Source of the DNA: Chrysoperla carnea
Taxonomy: Eukaryota; Arthropoda; Insecta; Neuroptera; Chrysopidae
NCBI RefSeq assembly: GCF_905475395.1
Contig: NC_058340.1
Location: 55,964,181 to 56,028,180, forward strand
Direction of reading: 5' to 3'
DNA: 64,000 nt
In this document: positions 12,771 through 24,800 of the stretch, piece by piece
Layout: every line of letters starts with the position of its first letter
Numbering within the stretch: the stretch's first letter is position 1
Made by a program: the position numbers and the translations under genes
Notes under the pieces: model-generated
The model's input: the letters and a program-made list of their open reading frames with translations, nothing else
Database searches by the model: none
What the model was told of the DNA's origin: nothing

Positions 12771-13292
12771 TTTTTTTTATAAATGTTATATTAAAAAAAA
12801 AAAACAAAAAACAAAAAAAAACAAAACAAAAACAAAACAAATTTATTTGGTGAAAAATGTGATTTTATTTATTAAAAATAATATTATTATCAACTATCAG
12901 ATAAACCTTATAAACTAAACAAAATAATTTGTCTAAAGCAAATAACATCAAATGTTGATTTTTTTCTATGGTTCAATTGATATCTTAATTGGTTAAATTG
13001 AAATCGAGTAGGGTAAAACAGGGTATTAACGAAGTGATAACTAAATTAAAAATGAATTTGACCGACTTTAAACGAAGTGTCCGATAAATCCGGGCAACTG
13101 CAATACCTGCCCCTTCCTTTCATTTTCCCTATCCCATTTTATAACATGTTCTGTACAACATTTGTATTTTTAAAAAAAATTGCTTTGAATTGAATTATCG
13201 AATATCGAAATAATTTGGTACCAAAACAATTAACGTGAGTTTTTCATCAACACGTGCTCAGAATCGAAAAGTGATTGTTTCTGCGGTATGAC

Positions 13293-13500
13293 GATGGAGG
13301 GTAGAGATAAGGAGATTCATCTCTGTGTATACAAATTCTCCACGCAGAAAGCAGAAAATCGATGGCGGTGCTCTAGTAAAAGTGTAAGTTTAAAAAAATG
13401 TAATAAGAGTAAGGTAAAGATCTGAACAAGTTGTTAGAGAAGGATATAGAAGTCACATCAATCCTATTTTAGATTGTCCTCCTTACCTCTACCCTCCATA
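13293..13500. mobile_element. MITE, GGAGTGTAG family (copy 2)
   Basis: Ends ATGGAGGGTAGAGATAAGGAG-like and CTCCTTACCTCTACCCTCCAT pair as a terminal inverted repeat of about 20 bases. It shares CATCTCTGTGTATAC near the left end with copy 1. Confidence 0.75.
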
Positions 13501-13555
13501 GGTATGAGTTATGGTCATTCAATGCGTTTTACACGCTTCCGCGGGTGAATTTCTC

Positions 13556-13563
13556 TTTATTTT
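13556..13563 (-). terminator. Poly(A) signal of the caspase gene at 13574-16705
   Basis: AATAAA on the minus strand about 12-17 bases beyond the TAG stop, implying a very short 3' UTR if used. Confidence 0.4.
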
Positions 13564-13573
13564 TGTATATACT

Positions 13574-16500
13574 CTAGTTTTTATCAGCGAATTTAATTAA
13601 ACGAGTTAGTAGTGACACAAAACAAGGTATTTGCTTCTTCTCATTGAGAGTTTTACAAGAACTTTTAGTTTCGAATTCTATTGCCACACGTCTTTGAACA
13701 ATCGTTAATAACGAAACAAAATCTAGAGTTTTTCCATGTAAGTCTAACTCTTTACATAATGCTTGAATGTACCAAGATCCATAATTTGATCTTCTGAAAG
13801 CAAAATGATCTGAAAATCAGAAAAAATGATTAAATTAGAAGACATAGACTGGCGCAAAATTATTATTTTCTATGAAAATATGATAGACTACAAGCCCATG
13901 CTGAAATTTTTCGGGTGAAATGACCCACCTAGAATCATATAGTAAAAGTAAATTTAAGCACCATGTCGTCAGTTTTTCGCGGTACAGGTGAGTACAGGTA
14001 AGAAAATGATTAGTATCTCACCCCCGCACCGTCATATATGTCGCGGCAATGGTGGATACTTGCTCGGCATAAATATTCGAAGCGAATTACATAAATGCCG
14101 AACTATGAATTAAAACTTACCTTTAATTGTCGAATGAGCAAACAAAAAATCTGCATGAGTAGGAATTTTGTAGCTTACAAGAGCTGCATCATGTTCAGGG
14201 TCATCTGCAGGTCTCAGTTCAATCCCTTCTTGACCGCTGTCCCCTTGACAAGCCTGAAAGAAATATTTAATTAAATTTAAATGAAATTCTTCATTTTTTT
14301 TTTTTGCTTTATTTGTTATAAATAAATATATTGGCCATCTTTTTCTTCATTTTCAATTATTAAATAACATTAATTTGACTTACCTGTGTGATAAATATTT
14401 TCGGTTTCCCGGCTAGTGTTGGGCATTTATCAGCTGTGAAATGGTTCCATACATTTTCAAATCTATATTCACCGTCGTATGCAGTTAGAATTCCGTATCT
14501 TCCATGAGTCATTATAACGACTAATAAACAATCGTTATTGGAATGGTCACTAGTTGCAACTACATATACAAAAAAAAAGAAATTTTTATTTATTTTTTCA
14601 ATGAAATTTGAAAAATTCTACATTTTATGCAGATAAAGAAATTCGTTTTTTTATTTACAGTACAAGTGAAATTTACAAAGCCTTAGATAAATGAGGTTTT
14701 TTCCTTGTAGCTCCCGCTCCGTTGCAAAGGATACCATCATGTCATCACATTCTTAAATATTCTTCTTTTTCAATAATTTAATTTTATTATTAACTATTTA
14801 CCTTCGAAAAGTTTATCTTCGATATCTCTAACACATTTATCAATGTATACATCCACATCAAAACCCAATGCTGTTAAGCGTTCTTCCAACTTTATTAAAT
14901 CAAGTTTTGTTTCAGATCTTTCTGGTACACCCGGTAATCCAAATTTTTCATGGCTAAATATTAATGCCATTCCTCGTTTTTTGAAATTCATGTTGTAATA
15001 GATATCATCACGCAAACTTGGTGCTATAGCAAATGAATGTGGCTCCTCACAGCTTTTAGAGGTTGTATCCGAAATTGAAATCTTTCCCCTATTGAAATTT
15101 ATTTAAAAACATTTAGACATTTGTCAAGATTGATGTACCTAATCGATTGTACATCCCATGCCCCAAGTATTTGTTTTTTTGTAGTGAAAATTTAGTTTAA
15201 TTGGGCTCCTCATAAAATCATTAAATTATTTTTTTTAAGTTTTAAAAACTACAGATCGCAGCTTAAACAACATAAAATCCTAGAAATAAACGAATAAAAG
15301 GAGCAGACGTTGTGAGACGAAACAAAGACTGGATTGAAGTAATGTTTACTCGATTCTGATCCAGCCGTCGCCACACGTCGCGAGCGGGGAGTGATTGCAG
15401 AAGAGGTTTTATTTGGTATGGAGATTTTCGAGTCCGACATACCAGGCACCACATCTAGCCCTGATGATACGTACTTTCCCCTCTGAACACAAAAAAAAAG
15501 TGTCTATACGTGGTATTTCAACAATTAACTCAATCAATAATTTTTAACACCTTTTTTGGTTCGGGGGTTAAAAATTGATTCATTCGCGTCGACTTCAAAA
15601 CGTAATTGCTCGCAAGGAACTTGTTGATTTGAGACGGAAGGGAAAGGATTATTGATTTGATTCCTTGATTCAATTTATTTTTTACATTTTTGTACTTGTT
15701 TCACCGGTTCTATTTTTTGCAAACTATTTTATTACACTTACTGAAAGTTTCTGTAAAGTACTTTTACAGAAATTAATTTGTATGAAATACCACTTCCGTA
15801 CGTTGTTTTGATTAAAAACCTTATTTTATCAAATTGTATGAAAATAAAATAATTACGGCGTTTTTTAATCTATATTAAGTTAGCGGACCACTTTTCGAAT
15901 TTTATTATAGTGAAAATTTGTCGTTTTGATCCGCAATTTTATTCCTATTTGAAAAAATTAGGGTGGTCTGCAAACTTAATATTAAGTTAACTTCTCGAAT
16001 AATTTATAATACAGTTAATAAGCCGGGATGTAGGTACGTGTTTTCGGAAATTTTTTATGAATTAAAAGAGTTTAAAAAAGTTTTCTAGTCGCGATTTTTT
16101 TGGTTTTCAGCAATTTTCTAGAATTTTTTTTCCACGTTTTTCGAGAATGCTTACTACATGCAAATTTTCAATTCCCTATCTTTTACAGTTTTGGAGAAAA
16201 TGGATACCATAGTTTTGCACCTTGACGGGTAAACAATGATGTTTACAAAAAAATGTTTCGAACAAAAATTATTTATTTTTTTACAAGGAACATTTTTTAC
16301 ATTTAAACTTTTGTTCTATCTCTGATAGTTTACAAGATGGGTCCTACAGACCCAAAACCCAATTGACCTATGTTACTCATTTACAAACTCAAACTAACTT
16401 TTTACACCCCTGAGCATGATATATAAATTTAAACTTGATATCTCTTTTCGTTTTTGAGTTCTCGTGTTCACGGGTAGACGGAAATGGACTAATTAGGTGA

Positions 16501-16705
16501 TTTTAATAACACCTATACCAAAATTCTGATCGTAGCATCAATATTTCTAAGCGTTATTAACTTAGTATACCTTGATACATATTGCATTTATACAGGGTAT
16601 AATTTCTTCACGAGAATATGGTTTTCATCTTATCTATGAATAATTCAATTAAATTTTTACTTACAAAATACCACCAATAATTGTCGCGTCAGGTTTCTCA
16701 CCCAT
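13574..16705 (-). CDS. Caspase-like cysteine protease, complete five-exon gene
   Basis: Caspase (peptidase C14) of effector type. Exons on the minus strand: 16665-16705 (MGEKPDATIIGGI), 14802-15088, 14384-14559, 14121-14253 and 13574-13809 (41, 287, 176, 133, 236 bases; 290 codons plus TAG). All junctions are GT-AG with phases 2, 1, 0, 1. The N-terminal region is somewhat longer, with a Ser/Glu-rich stretch before DDIYYNMNFKKRGMALIF. S1 Arg lies in PERSETKLD; catalytic His is about residue 128 (MTHG) and Cys about 170 (QACQG). The linker is the longest of the cluster and has PEHD|A as a possible cleavage site. The p10 pocket is DHFAFRRSNYGSWYIQ, again AFR rather than SWR. A poly(A) signal sits about 15 bases after the stop. 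An unassigned open segment lies in intron 1. Confidence 0.93.
15318..15472 (-). other. Unassigned open segment in caspase intron 1
   Basis: A minus-strand frame without stops codes RGKYVSSGLDVVPGMSDSKI and about 30 more residues. It follows a good polypyrimidine tract and TTCAG, and is clearly richer in G, C and CpG than its surroundings. It begins GGGAAAG like caspase exon 2, yet no donor site restores the frame into exon 2. It could be an alternative exon or an old transposon piece; I cannot name it. Confidence 0.25.
16150..16605 (+). repeat. Dispersed repeat family R (copy a)
   Basis: Shares with 42430-42960 the phrases TTTGTTCTATCTCT, ACAAGATGGGTCCTAC, GATATCTCTTTTCGTTTTTG, GGACTAATTAGGTGATTTTA and ACACCTATACCAAAATT. 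The right end reads CTTGATACATATTGC then a GGTATAA motif. Non-coding. Confidence 0.8.
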
Positions 16706-16909
16706 CTTGAAAAATTATTAAAAATTTTATTAAAACTTATACAATTTGAAACTTAAGACACCCAAGTATGACAAGTAATAGACAAAGTGAATTAATTGTA
16801 TTGTATGATTTCATGTTGGGAGAACTACCTCACCACTAACCTACCACAAGAATTTTTGCAAAACATAAAATACATTTTGTCAACTATTATTTCCAGGAAA
16901 TGTATTATA

Positions 16910-17438
16910 CAGTGAAACCTGATGAAGTGAGACATCAACAGACCTGCAAAGTCTCAGTTATAGAGGTATTCCACTTACTCAATGTCTCATATATCCAGAT
17001 ATAAATAAATATCTGTCTCATTTACAGAGTGTTCCATTAATAGAGATCAGAATTCAGGTTATTTCAGTTATAGGGGTGCGATTTATTAAATAAAATAACG
17101 TTTTATCAAATTAAATATTATAATAATCTTATATATTATTGCTCTAGCAAGTTTTTTCCTGCACTCCGCTTATCTTCCCTATTCCTTTATCAAATTCCAT
17201 GATTCACTGAGGGCCAAAACTAGTTAAGTACGGAATTTGAAGGTAGAATAAGTAAACAAACAAAACGATGTTATCTCAGTTCTCAGTTACAGAATTAATG
17301 TACATAAATCTCAGATATGGAGGTTTGCTTCATCCAACTAACAGAGGTAATTCAGTGCCAAAGTGATGGAACCTCAGCATGAGTTCCAGTTATGGAGGTT
17401 TCTCACTTATCCAAGACCCACTTAAACAAATTTCACTG
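16910..17438. mobile_element. pogo-like MITE
   Basis: Ends CAGTGAAACCTG and TTTCACTG lie between TA dinucleotides at 16908-16909 and 17439-17440, as in pogo-type elements. The interior repeats phrases like TCAGTTATAGAGGT. About 529 bp, no coding capacity. The middle (about 17120-17200) is invaded by another short repeat shared with 10960-11110. Confidence 0.65.
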
Positions 17439-20400
17439 TATTAATTAGTGATTTATAACAAACAAAAAATAAGTAGTAATTAATATAAAAAATACTTTTT
17501 AATTTACCACGTTTTTAAAAAGGACTAAAATCTATAAAATTATTCAATAATTATAATGAACCGGTTGTCGAAAGGCAAAATGATTTTCCCAATAAAAAGA
17601 TTAAATTTAACGTCACAATTAAAATTTTAAACTTTTTAGTCTATTTTAACAACTTATGTTACCTTTTTTAAAAAAATTAAAAATGGGAAAAAATGCAACC
17701 TAAAATGGTATCATTCCAGACACTTGGAGGGAGGCAAATATATTTTTCATAATTTTCACACATTTATTTATGGAAGCTGCAAAAAATAAATAACACTCAT
17801 ATTTTTATATCTTACAAAGTATATTCTTGTAAAGTTTCAATACAAAATATTGAGATCATAATAAATTTCTACAATACTTCTAGTATAAATGATTTTAAAA
17901 AAAAACACAATTTTTCCTAATATAATTTACTACAATTGACCATTCATTAAAATTGCAAGAAAATATATGTAAATAAATGATTTTTCGAAAAATACAATTC
18001 AAGGACCTGCCTGTTAATTTTATCAAGTTTCAAAGAAAATATATTATTTATCAATTTAGATAATAAAATGGTGGAATTAGGATTGGATACTTTACCAACA
18101 ATTTAACTTTGTTTCTATGTAAATATAAAGCTTTGTTCACACTCATTTACATTTTATTTTCTCTATAATTAGAGATATAATCCCTAATTATTCTAAACAT
18201 ACTTCTAGGTAAAATATAAAATAATCTATTTTCATGCGACTGTCATGTGCTTTGCATAGGTAATGCTGATAATACCTAGAAATTCTATATAATTCCATAA
18301 AAAAATCGGGCGGAATTTCAAATGAAAGAGAAGTGTAACTTTGTATAGCGAATGTATACACTATTCTAATGAGAGCTACCAAAAAAAAAGAAAACCCCGT
18401 TTTTACTCAACCTGTTTTAAATTGAATTGAGTTAGTATGTATATATCACTCCGCTAAGGTGAGCTACCTACCAATAAAAGATGACGCTAAAATTAAAATA
18501 ATTAGGGTGAAAAATAAAAAAATTCACTAGGCACCCTAGTACTAATACATTGCCGATTGAGCATTTGGCATTGTACAGAATATATATTTTTTAAATTTCC
18601 TAAACAGTGTAAATACTCTATAAGTCTATAGCAGACGTAAATAAATGTAAAATATAACAACAGTCACTAGAATTCTATAAAAAACAAAATTCTTTAACTT
18701 TGTATATAAATGTGAACATAGCTTAGTGAAAAGCATAATCTTTATTTGTATTACCTAGCGTTCTTATATATGAAGCTTCGAACATCAGTAAATTATAAAT
18801 AATTTTTTACTTAAAATATCAGTCACAAATCACATGTTTATAAGTTGTATTAAAATAGTGTGGTACATATAGTGTGAATCAAGAAGAACGCAACAAATTC
18901 CAGAATTTTAATTTTTATTTTACAATATACGGATGAGTCTCGTCTGTAGGCGAATTAAGGCACGATGCTTGCTTACTCGGAAAAATTAAACGGGGATTCA
19001 AACTTATTAAATTGCCATTGCATAGATAAAAGGATGAATTCAGCACAAACTCCATGAACTCAAGATGAATGTTGGGATAATTCCTGTCAAAAAGTATAAT
19101 TCGACTAGACTCCACCCAGAAGGAGTTTCACGTCTTTGTTATATGGGTCCGTGGCTTTTGCTTTTACTGTTACAACACGGTATATATATTTTTCAAGTCA
19201 ATAAGTTTATCTTCGCGATAGGCATAGTGCTATTGTATGTACTTTTCAAAAAATTATGCGAGTACTTCCTAAAAAAAGTAACATTATTTGATTTCTGATA
19301 GATCATTTTTATAATTATTGGAATTTATTGCATTCGATCTATCTCATCAATTATTTATAAATTCGTTATAAAAATTGTAATTTTTTCATATAATTTTTTT
19401 AATTCAAATTAGTTCTTAGAAATATCTTAACTATAAAAGTAGGGATTACAAAAATGACTGTAAAAAATATAAAATGAGAGCCATAGTTACATACTTAATA
19501 TATATATATACTTATTTATCACTGGTAGATATTTATTATTGATTTTTTTATCTTATCTTTGTATTGCTATAAATTTTAAAATTATTGTTGCACATTTACG
19601 ATAAATACACGAAGAAATTTTATAGTAATAAATACTTTGACAACTGACTTTTTTAATTAATTTTAATTACATCAGTTCCCGATTACAGTTAAAGTTCTAT
19701 TTTTGAAGCCTATTAACCTTAGATAAGTTGTAACGAAATCAACACAATCGAGCATCATTTTTTTCTAATACATTTCGATGAAAATCATTTATCGGGCGAA
19801 ATAATCACTATTTTATTATTTAAACTATGTGCCCGAACAATGACAACAAAAAGTCTTGTGTTCAAGAGTTAAATCTTAGAAACTATAATTTTGGTATCTG
19901 ATGATCCTTCTTGAAGATTCTGATTTTGACAGATACAGGAGATAGCTTAGTGTTTATTGGGTTCAATTTGATTTTACACAAATCTTTGCTTAGTCAAATA
20001 TTTATTAAAAAAATTCTCCGTGTAATACTTGAAAAAATTTTTAATCTAAATTCTCAAAATACCTTAATGTAACTAATTTTGTAAACAAAATTAACAAAAT
20101 AATAAGTTTTTTGAGCGGTATTTAACGCATACTTCATATTTCTAGAAATGGCTTAATTGTTATTCATAAATAATTACGATTTTTTTTAAATATATATTCT
20201 ATTATTATTTATTTATTTATTTATTATGCAAATCTTTAAAATTATTTGAATAATTTATCTGTTTAGAAATTTTAAAATAAGATTTATTAGACAAAACATA
20301 TCTTCATCTTTTTGATAATCATGAAATATAATTTTATTTAATAAACATTAATAAGTTATTTATGCGTTCAATACTTTCAATAATATTTGATATAATTTTA

Positions 20401-20446
20401 AAATACTGATTGATACTGATTAATCCAATTAATAAAATTGTAAGAG

Positions 20447-20672
20447 CAGTGGCGTAACGATATTAACTGGATTATACGAATATCAGGGACGTAATTACCG
20501 AAATAATTCCGACAAAACTACTTTATATTTTAACTATTCAAATTAAACATTAAACAAATTTGGAACAGAATTATGAGTTATTATAAATGATTTTTACAAT
20601 TTGACAAAAGATTTCGTGTTTGAGGACCCTCAAGATTGATCGGGATCCACGAGCAATATAATTACGCCACTG
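20447..20672. mobile_element. hAT-like MITE, 226 bp
   Basis: Ends CAGTGGCGTAACGATATTA and TATAATTACGCCACTG are near-perfect inverted repeats typical of hAT elements. The flanks (TTGTAAGA / TTGATAAGA) are a possible but imperfect 8-bp target duplication. Confidence 0.65.
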
Positions 20673-21845
20673 TTGATAAGAAAAAATCCTTACTACAATC
20701 TTTATTTCCTAATATTTAGGTAATTTAGTTTCTTCAATGTCTTAAATATAGATAGATAGAATTTTGAGGATCTTTTAATCGGTTTTTTTCTATTGAGATC
20801 ACGATTTAAACGTGTATTAAAAAACATTTAAAAAATACTTAAAGGTAATATTGGGTGACTCGATTGAAAATTGCAGTTAATCAGAAAACTTAAATTGGCT
20901 CTTAGAACTTAAATAGATTTTCTAGCCAATTAAAATTATGAAGTAATAATATGATTCACCCAAAATACAGAACCGCAACCAATATAACGTTATCTATTGA
21001 AAAAATTGAGATTATGAAAATGTGTGAATCACGTTACCACGTAACATTTGACAATTATCAGTTTTATATACTTAAAAAAAATTTGAAGAATGTATTTCCT
21101 GTGGGGTTTTCCAAAAATATAAGAATAGCACCCTTCCGCATTTATTTGTAAAATTTATTTTTTGTTTATTTGTGGTAACGGATAACCATGAATATTATTA
21201 ACTATTTATTTTTGGACAAAAAAAAAAAATTGAAAAATTTATATAAGAGCACAATCAAATCACCCTTTCATAAAAGCTATAAGTTCAAATTATATGGCAA
21301 AAAAAATTATTTAACAATTCTTAAAAGAAATTTACATATGAAAATTCTAAATGAAAAATATTATGCAAAAATAAAATACAAAATACAAATTTAACTACAA
21401 ATGAAATAGTAAATTTGAATCAGTTTTTTCACACTTTAGTAAATTATGGAGCTTTAGATATTTCAAAGAATAAAGAAAAATGGGATTGTCCTACAATTTC
21501 AAGGATGAAACTTAATTTTTTTTATTATTACATAGATAACGCCTACAATCGACTATAACTTATATAGATTTTAAAAAATTTATCCTAGAAATAAATAAAA
21601 AATTGAGCGAAATCCCCTTGGACGAGTTTTAGTTTGTACACTAGGTAATCTTACCTATTGATAAACGAAACTTACGGTATTCGTAATTTCTATCATAAGA
21701 TGAAAGATGGATTGGTAATTTATACTAAAGATTAACAAGCATTTATCGTTATCAAAGAGCTAATCTAAGTAAGAACATTACTCAAAAATGGAAAAACTGA
21801 TCCTTTAAAAGTAAAAAATTATAGCACCTATAATGTAAACAAAAA

Positions 21846-24800
21846 TTATTGTTTATCTGGGAATACAATTAGACGAGTTAACATTGTTGTAACACATGGA
21901 ATTTGCTTTTGTTTGTGCATAAGATTATCACCTGGTACATTGGATTCATAATCGACAGCAACACGACGTGCTACAAATGTTAAAATTGTTTGAAAATCTA
22001 ATTTTTTACCATTGATTTTTAATTCTTCACATAATGATTGAATGAACCATGAGCCGCGTGTGGTATTACGCCATGAATAATAACCTATAACAAAAGAAGT
22101 TTTATTTTAAAATTTATTTCAAGCTTTCTATTCTCATTTTTGTGAAATGAAAAAAAGAAAGTTATTAAAAGCCATAAAAATGCAATAAGCGTTGTAAAAC
22201 AAGTTCACTTGAGATATTAAATCTGATTAATACCAATTAAAACAAGTTAGCTTGTGATTTGATCGATTATGCTAATGAAAATTTTATGCTGTACGGAAAT
22301 AAATAATAGAAAATGTAAAAGAAAAATATCCATATGCTCACAGAGGTACTTAAAATATCGAAAAAGACACCCCTTGCCTTCGTCTTGATGCTGCATTTCT
22401 ATATCTATAAATAAATAATACCAATATTTAAAAATGCAGACAATATTATTACATTAATGTAATAAATATTGTGTGAAAACTCAAATATAGAAATTATAAA
22501 TTATTCCGCTAGTGGCGCTTTAGTTTCTCCACGCAACGAACGATTTCTCGAAGAAATATTACGAACAAAAGATGTTGGATATTTTTATGATGAACAACTT
22601 TCTAATTATAAAGTTTTCCTCTAACTCGTATCATTTATGAGCAAGAAGTAACTTCTAAATGATCTTGAAGCCAAGATTAATTTCAAGAACTTTTTTAATT
22701 CTATAAATTTTGTAGAAATTTTTTAAGAAATTGGTATCGTTAAATAATTTTTTTTTCTTTGATTTTATGATTGTTTTGAAAAATGAACATGGTAGGTGAA
22801 GACAGATGTTTTTACAGACCCTACTCAGAATAATCAGTACCCAGTTGGTATCCGAGATTTTTTCCTTAATAGAGTTAACTTTTTTAACTAAATTTTTTAA
22901 ATAATTCCTGCTTTAACATGGTTTGGGGGGGGGGGTATTCTCGATTTCTGATTGGTTATACATATACCGGGCAGGTTTCTTATGGCGCTTTTACACTAAA
23001 TGGACAAACTACAAAGTCTGGCGCGTTTTGCGACAGTTGGAGTTTTATTTCAATTTTATTTTTATTTTTTAGGTTCTAGAAAACACAAACACAACATAAA
23101 CTCAACTGTCTGTTTAGTGGAAAACCGCTTTTAAATGTTATCTAACCTTCAATCGATATAAAGGATTTAAATTATAATTTAATGCCGGTTTTCCACCAAA
23201 CGGACAAACAAAAACAAAATAAAAACTCGTGTCGAATAAAACTAAACTGTAACTTTTTACAAACTTTTTGAAGAATGGCATGTTTGGGCTGTGTTTCAAT
23301 TTTGTTTTTGTTTTTCAAGTTCCAGAAAACACAAACACAACATAAACTCAACAGTCCGTTTAGTGAAAAACCGGCATAATATTTAAAATTTTTACCATGC
23401 GTCGTTTCTAGTGTTTGTCTATTTTCTAATGGACTACTATTCGTATATAATAACTCAGTATAACAAATACTTACCGGGAATAGTGGAATATGCGATTAAG
23501 AAGTCTGCGTGTGTAGGAATTCGATATGATTGCATCGGTGTTCCATCAACTTCTGTACGTGACATTGTAACACCAGCATCTAATTTATCGCCCTGACATG
23601 CCTGGATATTAAAATAATTAAAAAAATTAAATTACATAAATTTTATCAGAGAGGTATCGTACCTTTCCCGTTAAAAAAATTGATATAATTTTTGAAACTA
23701 AAACAAAGGTTATTTTTCGGGACTCCTTCCTTTAGAATTTTTTGTAGAATCGTTAGATTTTGATAAAAAATGATGATATAATTTTCGGCTTACAAAAATT
23801 AAACTGAGAGAACTTTCCCATTAGAAAACCGCCAGTTGTTTAATTTATAAATAAATATCTTTATCGATAATATCGTTATATAAATTAAAATTTCGTTTAT
23901 ATAAATTAAAATAATTGGCGATGCTATAATGAGAAATTATTATTCATGTCGTTTTTCTATCCTGAAAATAATTGTTATAACCATTTTTGTTTAATTGGGA
24001 ATTTCGAAAAAATTCAGATACAAAATTCTGTCGTGTTTTGATAAAAGGGTATATCTCTAACAAAGTTTTTTTTCTATTTTAGATAAAGGTTTTTGCAGTT
24101 ATCTTTCTTCTGATACCAATTTCGAATGATTAATAGATCGGTGTAGTTACCTATATTGACTTACGATATGAACAGGTAAGTCAATATAGACTACAGTGAT
24201 CTGTCAACCAATCGACATTTGTATCAGAAGAAAGATAATTTATTTACGAAAATAAAAGTATAGATTTTCTTCAAAAAAATCGAAAAGAAAAAAAAATTGA
24301 TTAAAATTAATTCTATTAGAATAGCCTTGAACAAGTTTCGAGAGACAAGCTATCATAGACGTGTTTGTTAATCAATAAAATTATATATGTCTCATCTGGT
24401 TATCCGATGGGCGAAGGACGACCTTACACCGTCTCCTATGCTGTTTTATATTTCTCAAGAATAATTATTTCAATATTGAGTATGTAATGGAGCAATTGTT
24501 CTAACGAGATTAATACGAAAAATCACACCTTTTTTATACTTACTTGAACAATAAAAATTTTTGGTTTTCCAGCTAATGACGGACAGCGATCAGCAGTGAA
24601 TTTCGACCAAAGACTTTCCAATTTGTATTGACAATCATATGCGTAAATAATACCTAATTCACCATGCGATAGAATTGCCATTAGGAAGCAATCATTTTCT
24701 GAATGATCTAATTGAGCAACTGAAAAAAAAATAAAAAATATGTACAGAAAATTTCTAGACTTATAAAGGATTAATAGGGCCAATAAAACTATAAGAGCAC

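Larger units (their letters stand above)
10037..13573. other. Intergenic spacer between caspase genes, repeat-rich
   Basis: Holds an inverted SINE fragment (10480-10575), a short dispersed repeat (10778-10880), a palindromic repeat (11190-11350), two MITEs of one family, and decayed repeats at 11945-12250 and 12340-12770. No gene recognised; the open frames at 10590-10796 and 11162-11392 fall inside repeats. Confidence 0.6.
16706..21845. other. Intergenic spacer between caspase genes
   Basis: About 5 kb of AT-rich sequence with a pogo-like MITE (16910-17438) and a hAT-like MITE (20447-20672). Short frames at 18188-18382, 18915-19298 and 20951-21394 show no family motif. Otherwise nothing recognised. 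Confidence 0.6.

Noticed and set aside
19065-19298. Plus-strand frame of 77 codons with a leucine run and hydrophobic tail
   Set aside because: No family motif, no splice or polyadenylation context, and an equally long antisense frame overlaps; chance in AT-rich DNA is more likely.
20951-21394. Two adjacent Lys/Asn/Ile-rich plus-strand frames
   Set aside because: Composition is what poly(A)-rich sequence gives; no recognisable domain.
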